From Bacteroidales bacterium (GTDB lineage Bacteria; Bacteroidota; Bacteroidia; Bacteroidales; Dysgonomonadaceae), in assembly GCA_012728155.1 (NCBI GenBank), contig JAAYFR010000149.1, positions 1-5,449 on the forward strand: 5,449 bases of DNA. The letters are read 5' to 3'. This document shows positions 1 to 5,449 of the stretch, one piece after another. The position numbers were made by a program, and so were the translations under genes. A model generated the notes under the pieces. The model made no database searches. It saw nothing but the letters and a program-made list of their open reading frames with translations, and had not been told where the DNA came from. Position 1 is the first letter of the stretch; every line of letters begins with the position of its first letter.

Positions 1-817
1 CCCACAATACCAATGAGGCGGTTATGATAATCAATGTGAGCAAGAACTTTTGAAATCCATCATATTCCCTCTCTGATATTATCTTTAATTTGAATTCTCC
101 CCCTTGCAATCTCTCTTCGGAAATAATCTGCTTATCGCTTACATATTTATTTATGAACCCAATGTCAATATTATTATCCAGTAAAGCATAAGGCGTCCCA
201 TCCTGCTGAACATGAATAGGCATATATATGTCCGCTGATACAATTCCCGGTGATGAGAATTCCCTGATTATCCCTGTTATATGATAATATTGGTCATTAT
301 ACAACACTGCCTTTCCGATAGGATTTTCTTCTCCATAAATTTTCCTTGCAAATCTTTGTGTGATGATGACCTCACTCCCATTCCAACTATTATAATTTCC
401 CGAAAGAAATTTGGCAGAAAACACATCGAAAAAATCTTTATTGACCTGCCCCATTACAGAGGTATAAGGAAAAAATACATCTTCACCCTTTTCAAAATTC
501 AGTGCACCGTCCGACTCTCGGAATAAACCAATTCTCTTCACACCAGGGATAGTTCCATTTTGCAGAAAACCATCAATCATATCTTGATTAAAAGGATGAT
601 AATGCGAGCTGTATGAACCTGTTGTTATCAAAACAAATAACTCGGCTATCCGGTCATGGTGCTCAAATTGAGTGAATGCCCGGCGTTCCTGGAATATCAT
701 ATAAAGGGTGAATGTCACCACTACCATGCCTACGACCAGACTTACCGCCGTAAACAGATAACGGAACTTGTTCCTTACAATATTCCTCCAAGCTATTTTC
801 AAATAATGTAAAAACAT
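1..817 (-). CDS. FtsX-like ABC transporter permease, N-terminal part (cut by window edge)
   Basis: Inner-membrane permease of the FtsX/MacB superfamily; 272 residues are visible and the frame stays open from the ATG at 817 to base 1. The start is chosen because residues 1-12 (MFLHYLKIAWRN) match the start of the complete permease at 1602-3938 apart from one residue. Visible order: a short cytoplasmic amphipathic lead, membrane segment 1 at about 20-42, a periplasmic MacB-type core module at about 43-257, then the start of membrane segment 2 (about 258 on, ending ...ITASLVLW). The module has family-like blocks: D55-R56-I57 just after the first helix, VNKDFFDVFSAKFLSGN, EVIITQRFARKIYGEENPIG and HITGIIREFSSPG. 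It is the last visible gene of the operon, 47 bases after the ATPase, so it probably partners that ATPase. Its DNA is A/T-rich (38 G+C in the 120 bases 61-180). If it resembles its neighbour, roughly 500 residues are missing. The family is clear; the substrate is unknown. Confidence 0.93.
   Translation of the reverse strand, partial: MFLHYLKIAWRNIVRNKFRYLFTAVSLVVGMVVVTFTLYMIFQERRAFTQFEHHDRIAELFVLITTGSYSSHYHPFNQDMIDGFLQNGTIPGVKRIGLFRESDGALNFEKGEDVFFPYTSVMGQVNKDFFDVFSAKFLSGNYNSWNGSEVIITQRFARKIYGEENPIGKAVLYNDQYYHITGIIREFSSPGIVSADIYMPIHVQQDGTPYALLDNNIDIGFINKYVSDKQIISEERLQGGEFKLKIISEREYDGFQKFLLTLIIITASLVLW
781..817 (-). repeat. Near-identical start region shared with the upstream permease (copy 1)
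   Basis: These 37 bases hold the first 12 codons of the downstream permease and match 3902-3938 at 33 of 37 positions, by direct alignment. Three of the four differences are synonymous: codon 5 TAT/TAC, codon 9 GCT/GCG, and the last aligned base falls in codon 13. The difference in codon 1-2 (TTT/CTT) changes F2 to L2. Similarity falls away abruptly after N12. It is part of the coding sequence, not a separate element. Confidence 0.8.
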
Positions 818-864
818 ATTTTTTCTATCAACTACTCTCCCACTCTTCGCTTCGCGCAAACTGA
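818..864 (-). other. Intergenic leader between ATPase and downstream permease
   Basis: A 47-base gap. Read on the minus strand, a GGAGAG block ends 17 bases before the ATG, which is too far for a normal ribosome binding site; the bases nearest the start are A-rich (gatagaaaaaat). There is no stable hairpin with a T-run, so no terminator is supported, and the two genes are probably co-transcribed. A TCAGTTTG string at 857-864 resembles the Bacteroides -7 box (TAnnTTTG) in seven of eight positions but has no matching TTTG box at the right distance upstream. Confidence 0.6.
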
Positions 865-1539
865 TTACAGCACTATCCCCGGCACCACTTTACCGTCGAA
901 CAGGTTGATGATACGTCCGGCGTAACCGGCATCATGCTGACTGTGCGTTACCATCACGATAGTAGTCCCTTCTCGGTTCAGGTCGCCCAGCAGGTTCATT
1001 ACCTCCGCGCCGTTCTTGCTGTCGAGGTTTCCGGTCGGCTCATCGGCAAGGATCAGCTTAGGATTGGCCACTACCGCGCGGGCAATCGCCACACGTTGCT
1101 GCTGACCACCCGACAACTGCTGAGGGAAATGCTTCTCACGATGTGATATGGCCATCCGGTTCATCGCCTCTTTCACCCGTTGTTTGCGCTCTGATGCGGG
1201 AATCCGCATATAGAGCAACGGCAGTTCGATATTTTCATACACGTTCAGTTCATCGATCAGATTGAAACTCTGGAAAACGAATCCGATCACCCCCTTACGA
1301 AGGCTTGTCCGCTGGTTTTCGGTGAATTTCGACACGTCCGTCCCGTTCAGGAAATAACTTCCTCCCGTGGGATTGTCCAACAAACCTAAGATATTCAGCA
1401 GGGTGGTTTTCCCACATCCCGACGGGCCCATCACGGCAACAAACTCGCCATCACTGATCTCAATGCTCACTTCATTCAACGCCCAAGTTTCTACTTCCTC
1501 TGTACGGAAGATTTTCTGAAGATTTTCTGTCTTAATCAT
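865..1539 (-). CDS. ABC transporter ATP-binding protein, LolD/MacB-type
   Basis: Cytoplasmic nucleotide-binding subunit, 224 residues, the usual length of a stand-alone ATPase of this class. All motifs are intact: Walker A GPSGCGKT at 38-45, Q-loop Q90 in FVFQSFNL, signature LSGGQ at 142-146 followed by QQR, Walker B LILADE at 162-167 with catalytic E167, D-loop NLD at 171-173 and H-loop H199 in VMVTHS. The PTGNLD stretch and the FQSFNLIDELNVYENIELPL stretch are typical of the group that energises LolCE, MacB and FtsX-type permeases, so it should act as a dimer under the flanking permeases. It is the only ATPase visible among three permease genes. The ATG at 1539 gives the standard start MIKTENLQKIF about 30 residues before Walker A. 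Its DNA is richer in G+C than the periplasmic regions of its neighbours (72 of 120 bases in 1021-1140). Bacterial genomes carry many paralogues, so no specific gene name is justified. Confidence 0.97.
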   Translation of the reverse strand: MIKTENLQKIFRTEEVETWALNEVSIEISDGEFVAVMGPSGCGKTTLLNILGLLDNPTGGSYFLNGTDVSKFTENQRTSLRKGVIGFVFQSFNLIDELNVYENIELPLLYMRIPASERKQRVKEAMNRMAISHREKHFPQQLSGGQQQRVAIARAVVANPKLILADEPTGNLDSKNGAEVMNLLGDLNREGTTIVMVTHSQHDAGYAGRIINLFDGKVVPGIVL

Positions 1540-1601
1540 AACTGTATAATTTATTTTGATAATTATTTACCCCTTTTCTACATCTACTACCACCTGATTT
1601 T
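1540..1601 (-). other. Intergenic leader upstream of the ATPase gene
   Basis: A 62-base gap, the longest in the operon. Read on the minus strand it starts with a G-rich part (caggtggtagtagatgtag, then aaaaggggt) and ends with about 35 A/T-rich bases before the ATG. That A/T part has an imperfect tandem pair, AAATAATTAT and AAATAAATTAT. No Shine-Dalgarno sequence sits 5-10 bases before the start. I see no TTTG/TAnnTTTG promoter pair and no hairpin plus T-run terminator, so read-through from the upstream permease is the simplest reading. Confidence 0.6.
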
Positions 1602-3938
1602 TTATTCTGATTTTACCACTTCCGCCGGATTTTCTTTCGCCGCCCGGTGCACACGGAAGAAAATGCTCACAAACACAATCAGCGTGATAAGTGCGAATAT
1701 GCCGGCGAAGAGCCACCACTCCATCGTTGCACGGCGGATATATTGCTCTAACCACCGCTGTATGATATAAACCCCTATCGGGAATGCCACTATCGATGAA
1801 AGCAGCGTGACCACAAAGTATTCCCTGAAGAAAAGCAGAAAGACTTCTTTCGCCTTTGCCCCGTTTACTTTACGTATGGCGATCTCCTTACGCCGTTGCG
1901 TGCAGGAGAGCGTAATCATCGAATAGATACCAAACACGGCAATCAATATGGCAACGACAGTGATGATACTTATCAGCATCAACAGGTTGCGCTCCGATTT
2001 GGTGTATTCTTCGAATAGTTCATCAAGATCCATTCTCCAAAAATTATACCTACTCCACCCTTTTCCTGTATCAGTGAGGGGATACTCTCTCATAAACCAG
2101 TCATAAACCCTTTGCGTCACACTGTCATTCTCCGAACGGAAAACAATATTTTTAGCCATCTGCACATTATTATTCCGGTTACTTAACCGATATACAGCAG
2201 GTACAATTTTCACCAACGGGCTTTCTACCTGCAAATCGGGAATAACTCCAATTATGGGATCTCCGTTCACAGTGCCACCAATGGGGTCACCCCCCAGTTC
2301 CCGTGCTCCCGTCTGGTTAATAAGATATACAACATCGTCGGACGGCAAGATGTCCCGCCCGCTTAACAAAGGTATTTCGAGCAACGACCGGAAATTGGAA
2401 TCTACGAACTTCCTGTCCAAAGAGTACTTCTCACTTTTTCCTTCTTTGTCCGTCACGGTAAGTTCATTTAAAAATAATCCGCCATAATGCCTCGAAAAAA
2501 TTGATTCGGAATTAATGATAAAATCACCCACACCCGCAATTTTTCTTATTTCCGAAACAGGAAATTCCTCATTATCTGCCGCGAAAACCATCAAGCCATT
2601 CCGGTTGTAACCTACCCGTTGGTCCATCAAATGGTACTGGTTAAATACCATGGCGGTACAGAATATCAATAGGATTCCGATACACAATTGCGAGAAAATG
2701 GCAACATGGGAAAAACTGATCTTGAAGACATGGGAAGATTTGGCTTGGGGGGCAATATTCTCACGGACAGTCCGTCGTACAAACCTGTAGATAAAGGCAA
2801 AAGTGACCAGCGTGGAGACAACAATAATAACAAGGCTGTACCAAAAGACCGAAATGAGATAATAACCTTTGGAGGCCACAATCATCGAGAAACGGCTGAA
2901 TGCGGGAAAAAGTAATTCGGTAAGTAGACCGCCTACAAAAATAGCCGCCAGCAGCACCATCAGGAATTCAGTCGCCAACAGCAACAATATCTCCTTATTG
3001 GAAGCGCCATTCACCTTGTTCAGCGCAAACTCCCGGCTGCGGGTTTTCACCCGGCTTATAAACAACATGATATAATTGAGCAACGCACAAATGATGACTA
3101 ATAGAGCCACCGCGGAGAACTGTCTTAATGCTTCGAATTTGATATTTGCTTCTTTGTTCGGGAGCAGATAATGCGCCTTTCTTAAAGGATAGATATTGTA
3201 TGAGCGAACTTCTTCCTTATAATTGGTGACAATATGCAGGCTATCGAGCGCCTTTGCTATACGGTCGATGGAGGTACCCTTATGCAGACGGATATAAGTC
3301 TGTCCACTAAAATGATTCCAAAGAGTCTGGTCATCAACATCCACTGGTATTCTGACAGTCATATACCTGAATGCCACATTACTCTGTAAAGGCTTATCGT
3401 CCACGATGGCGATTGGTACCAGATCCAATGAATCGATATTTTGTCCGAACTTCCACGGTGTGATATTCCATTTTTCGGCAATCCCGCGGGTAAAGATAGC
3501 TGCTTTCTCCGGTAATGGATAAGGATATTTGACTTTGACATCCGGATAGAACACGCTAAAAAAGGCGGTATCTGTAGAAACTGAAAAACGGGTCTCCCTT
3601 ACAAATCGATTCCATTCAGTTTTCACCTGTTCTTCCGTCAGGATAAATTGGCTGGAAGAGGCATTACAGGCAGCCTCTACTTCCGGGAAATTTTTTCTCA
3701 GGTAATTGGTTAAGCCATAGGATACCCGTTGAGAGGAATCGTTAAAATCCGCTCTTTCTATACAATAAATCCTATCCGCATCGGGATTATGGCTGTCGTA
3801 TCCCATTTCGTAGCGGATCCACGACATGGTGAACGAAAAGGCGGTAAAACCGATCGCCAACCCCAAAATACTGATCACGCTCTGCGTCTTGTATTTCAGG
3901 AGATTCCTCCACGCTATTTTCAAGTAATGTAAAAGCAT
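1602..3938 (-). CDS. FtsX-like ABC transporter permease with two periplasmic modules (complete)
   Basis: Inner-membrane permease of 778 residues. I see eight likely membrane segments: about 20-40, 274-294, 317-344, 359-386, 410-432, 652-677, 700-727 and 740-762. This is a duplicated MacB-like plan: helix 1, periplasmic module 1 (about 41-273), three helices, helix 5, periplasmic module 2 (about 433-651), three helices. That is twice the four-helix plan of classical MacB, which also carries its own ATPase domain; here the ATPase is separate. Family blocks include DRIY at 55-58, FVDSNF near 511, GDPIGG near 550 and IIGVIPDLQ near 562. Cytoplasmic coupling-type motifs follow the helix at the end of each half: SREFALNKVNGA at 301-312 and RKEIAIRKVNGA at 683-694. 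The usual arginine of the second (R689) is asparagine in the first (N307). The ATG at 3938 is supported by the start shared with the downstream permease. It lies 14 bases after the previous permease and 62 before the ATPase, which probably drives it. The substrate is not visible. Confidence 0.96.
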   Translation of the reverse strand: MLLHYLKIAWRNLLKYKTQSVISILGLAIGFTAFSFTMSWIRYEMGYDSHNPDADRIYCIERADFNDSSQRVSYGLTNYLRKNFPEVEAACNASSSQFILTEEQVKTEWNRFVRETRFSVSTDTAFFSVFYPDVKVKYPYPLPEKAAIFTRGIAEKWNITPWKFGQNIDSLDLVPIAIVDDKPLQSNVAFRYMTVRIPVDVDDQTLWNHFSGQTYIRLHKGTSIDRIAKALDSLHIVTNYKEEVRSYNIYPLRKAHYLLPNKEANIKFEALRQFSAVALLVIICALLNYIMLFISRVKTRSREFALNKVNGASNKEILLLLATEFLMVLLAAIFVGGLLTELLFPAFSRFSMIVASKGYYLISVFWYSLVIIVVSTLVTFAFIYRFVRRTVRENIAPQAKSSHVFKISFSHVAIFSQLCIGILLIFCTAMVFNQYHLMDQRVGYNRNGLMVFAADNEEFPVSEIRKIAGVGDFIINSESIFSRHYGGLFLNELTVTDKEGKSEKYSLDRKFVDSNFRSLLEIPLLSGRDILPSDDVVYLINQTGARELGGDPIGGTVNGDPIIGVIPDLQVESPLVKIVPAVYRLSNRNNNVQMAKNIVFRSENDSVTQRVYDWFMREYPLTDTGKGWSRYNFWRMDLDELFEEYTKSERNLLMLISIITVVAILIAVFGIYSMITLSCTQRRKEIAIRKVNGAKAKEVFLLFFREYFVVTLLSSIVAFPIGVYIIQRWLEQYIRRATMEWWLFAGIFALITLIVFVSIFFRVHRAAKENPAEVVKSE
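3902..3938 (-). repeat. Near-identical start region shared with the downstream permease (copy 2)
   Basis: This is the second copy of the 37-base start region described at 781-817 (33 of 37 identical), coding for MLLHYLKIAWRN. The similarity continues weakly into the T-rich bases immediately upstream of both start codons (8 of 11 matching by eye). It supports both start-codon choices and common descent of the two permeases. Confidence 0.8.
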
Positions 3939-3952
3939 CCTTTTTATATATT
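3939..3952 (-). other. Short A/T-rich gap between tandem permease genes
   Basis: Fourteen bases separate the TAA of the upstream permease from the ATG of the next (minus strand: aatatataaaaagg then ATG). The only purine-rich stretch, AAAAAGG, directly abuts the start codon, too close for normal Shine-Dalgarno pairing. There is no room for a promoter plus leader, so the two genes should share a transcript and may be translationally coupled. Confidence 0.7.
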
Positions 3953-5449
3953 TTATTCTTTTTTAAGTATCGTCGCCGGATTGACACGGGCTGTCCGCCA
4001 TATCCGCCAGATAACCGTGACAAAGACAAATCCCGCCACGGTGGTTATCAAACCTACCCAAAACGGAAAATTCCATACCGATACACTTTCCCCATGCATC
4101 ATGCCAATAAGTTGTAGTCCGAGCAAAAAGAATGGGAAAGCAATAATTAAACTGATGACAAGCAATTTTGCGTACAATTTACCGAACAGGCGTAAGATAT
4201 CTTTTATCCGGGCACCGTTCACTTTCCTGATGGCAACCTCCTTTTGTCGCTGTTGCGTATCGGTCACTATCGCGGAATAAATACCAAACATGGAGATGAT
4301 CAGGCTGATCACACCCAGTAAAAGAAAAATATCCCTCATGTGGTTGATATTGTTAGTCCTGCTATTGATCTCCTCCCGGAACGGTTCCATCCGAAGCGGA
4401 TATTCCGGCTCATATTCATGTACAATATTGGTTATCTTTCGTTGCACCAGATTCGTTTTTCCCGGGGCACATTTTATGTACATCGTCTGCGAACGGCCAT
4501 TGATTATTTCCAGATACCCCGGTTGGTCATTGGGGATAAACGGCAAGTCATTGATGACTTGGGAGACGTTGACCAACCTTTCATCCACATAAAAAGAATT
4601 TTGGGACGAATGGTCGTATAGCATCCGGGCAAAAGCGTCATTGATAAAAACAGCATGGTCATTATCCCATCCACTATTGCCGGGTTCCGTCAATTGGAAG
4701 AATGAAAAAAAGTGCTCATCCGCACGTGTATTTAGCACGGTCAATGCCTTCTTGTCATCGTCTTCCTGATTCAGTTTGATCTCCACCTGATGAGGAAGAA
4801 TAGTGAAATACGGTACATGTAAAACATTTTCCACTTCTTTTATCTGCTCTATTTCAGCCATGATGGAGACCCTATTTTCCCAAAGCTTCGTTGAACCTGA
4901 CATTGTCTCACTCAGTCTTACTATCCGGTCGCTCCCCTTGCTACCGATATTCATCGACTGATTATATTCATGAAAGAAATTTTTATAATGGAGATGCAAA
5001 CCCAATGTAATAGCAATAAACAGGAAGCAAATGGATAATTGGATGATTAACAGGATATTTCTCGCACCACGTCGATTTCCCCTGTGCAAGAGACTCCGAA
5101 ATCCCTGAACCGTTGCAGTCTTGATTATCCTACTAATAGACATGGAAATAAAGATGACCGTAGCGACCAATAAGCCGGCAAACACGACCATAAGAAACAG
5201 AAAGACCAAATGGGATTCAACCCATAATCCCTTGATATTAAGAGAGAGTATCCCGCTATTGATGGATCCGATAAGCAATTCTGATAAACTGGCAGCCATC
5301 ATTAGAGCAAATACAAGGACGAATAGATCGATCAATAGGATTGTCATCCAGATCGATTTATAAGGTGCTCCCATCGTTTTTCGGAGTATCACCTCCCTGT
5401 TCCTGCCTAGCAACGAACTTACGGATAAATTGAGAGAGTTGATAAGGGC
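3953..5449 (-). CDS. FtsX-like ABC transporter permease, C-terminal part (cut by window edge)
   Basis: The C-terminal 498 residues of an inner-membrane permease. The frame is open to base 5449; the TTG at 5413 is an internal leucine, because in-frame family sequence (ALINSLNLSVSS, the end of membrane segment 2) continues upstream. Numbering from the first visible residue: coupling-type motif REVILRKTMGA at 18-28, helices at about 33-56, 80-103 and 130-152, second periplasmic module at about 153-372, helices at about 373-396, 421-445 and 461-484, and second coupling-type motif KEVAIRKVNGA at 403-413. From the first motif to the C-terminus there are 481 residues, against 477 in the complete neighbour, so about 284 N-terminal residues are missing and the whole protein should be near 780. 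The periplasmic module is only distantly similar to those of the neighbours, with blocks such as RADEHFFSFFQL and AVFINDAFARMLY in family positions. It is the first visible gene of the operon and is followed after 14 bases by another permease. The substrate is unknown. Confidence 0.94.
   Translation of the reverse strand, partial: ALINSLNLSVSSLLGRNREVILRKTMGAPYKSIWMTILLIDLFVLVFALMMAASLSELLIGSINSGILSLNIKGLWVESHLVFLFLMVVFAGLLVATVIFISMSISRIIKTATVQGFRSLLHRGNRRGARNILLIIQLSICFLFIAITLGLHLHYKNFFHEYNQSMNIGSKGSDRIVRLSETMSGSTKLWENRVSIMAEIEQIKEVENVLHVPYFTILPHQVEIKLNQEDDDKKALTVLNTRADEHFFSFFQLTEPGNSGWDNDHAVFINDAFARMLYDHSSQNSFYVDERLVNVSQVINDLPFIPNDQPGYLEIINGRSQTMYIKCAPGKTNLVQRKITNIVHEYEPEYPLRMEPFREEINSRTNNINHMRDIFLLLGVISLIISMFGIYSAIVTDTQQRQKEVAIRKVNGARIKDILRLFGKLYAKLLVISLIIAFPFFLLGLQLIGMMHGESVSVWNFPFWVGLITTVAGFVFVTVIWRIWRTARVNPATILKKE

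Noticed and set aside
281..526. Plus-strand open frame of 81 codons
   Set aside because: It lies entirely antisense to the continuous permease frame running from 817 to base 1, which has clear family motifs; the plus-strand translation has no recognisable features.
1..817. The left-hand permease as a pseudogene
   Set aside because: Translating the minus strand from the ATG at 817 gives 272 uninterrupted codons with the expected helix, periplasmic module and second helix; it is only cut by the window edge.
857..864. TCAGTTTG as a possible Bacteroides -7 promoter box before the left permease
   Set aside because: It differs from TAnnTTTG at one position and there is no TTTG box at the expected distance upstream; such short matches are common by chance.
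865..3938. A MacB macrolide exporter or BceAB-type peptide resistance module
   Set aside because: MacB fuses the ATPase to a four-helix permease, and BceB has ten helices with one large extracellular domain. Here the ATPase is separate and the complete permease has eight helices with two periplasmic modules. A related role is possible but the specific name is not supported.
3787..4029. Minus-strand open frame of 80 codons bridging the two tandem permeases
   Set aside because: It runs in another frame across the end of one well-supported gene and the start of the next, with no recognisable protein features.
4290..4621. Overlapping plus-strand open frames of about 93-100 codons
   Set aside because: They are antisense to the second periplasmic module and adjoining helix of the right-hand permease. 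The hydrophobic start is the mirror of a membrane helix on the other strand.
5411..5413. TTG as the start codon of the right-hand permease
   Set aside because: The same frame is open upstream to the window edge and encodes the expected end of a membrane helix, so this is an internal leucine codon in a gene cut by the window.

Overview
The window is one stretch of a minus-strand operon encoding a bacterial ABC transporter of the FtsX/MacB/LolD superfamily. The protein families point to a member of the Bacteroidota, probably the order Bacteroidales: about 780-residue permeases with two periplasmic modules, starts of the type M-(L/F)-LHYLKIAWRN, tandem permease genes around one stand-alone ATPase, and A/T-rich leaders without a Shine-Dalgarno sequence. 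The genus cannot be fixed from this window. No gene lies on the plus strand, and no RNA gene, mobile element or CRISPR array was seen.

In transcription order (right to left), the layout is: (A) the C-terminal 498 residues of an FtsX-like permease, entering at the right edge and ending at 3953; (B) a complete 778-residue FtsX-like permease, 3938 to 1602, after a 14-base gap; (C) a complete 224-residue ATP-binding protein, 1539 to 865, after 62 bases; (D) the N-terminal 272 residues of another FtsX-like permease, starting at 817 after 47 bases and leaving at the left edge. D has an open frame from its ATG to the window edge.

The likely mechanism, inferred from the superfamily, is that ATPase C dimerises on the cytoplasmic side and couples ATP hydrolysis to movement of the large periplasmic modules of the permeases (mechanotransmission, as in MacB and LolCDE). 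One ATPase lies among at least three permeases, so it may be shared between them. The substrate is not visible. No periplasmic adaptor (MacA/HlyD), outer-membrane channel or two-component regulator lies inside the window; any of these could lie just outside, because both ends are cut inside the operon.

Nothing here clearly amounts to a new system. The points worth a second look are the one-ATPase, many-permease arrangement, the altered coupling-type motif in the first half of permease B, the base-composition contrast between periplasmic and cytoplasmic/membrane parts, and the near-identical start regions of two otherwise different permeases.
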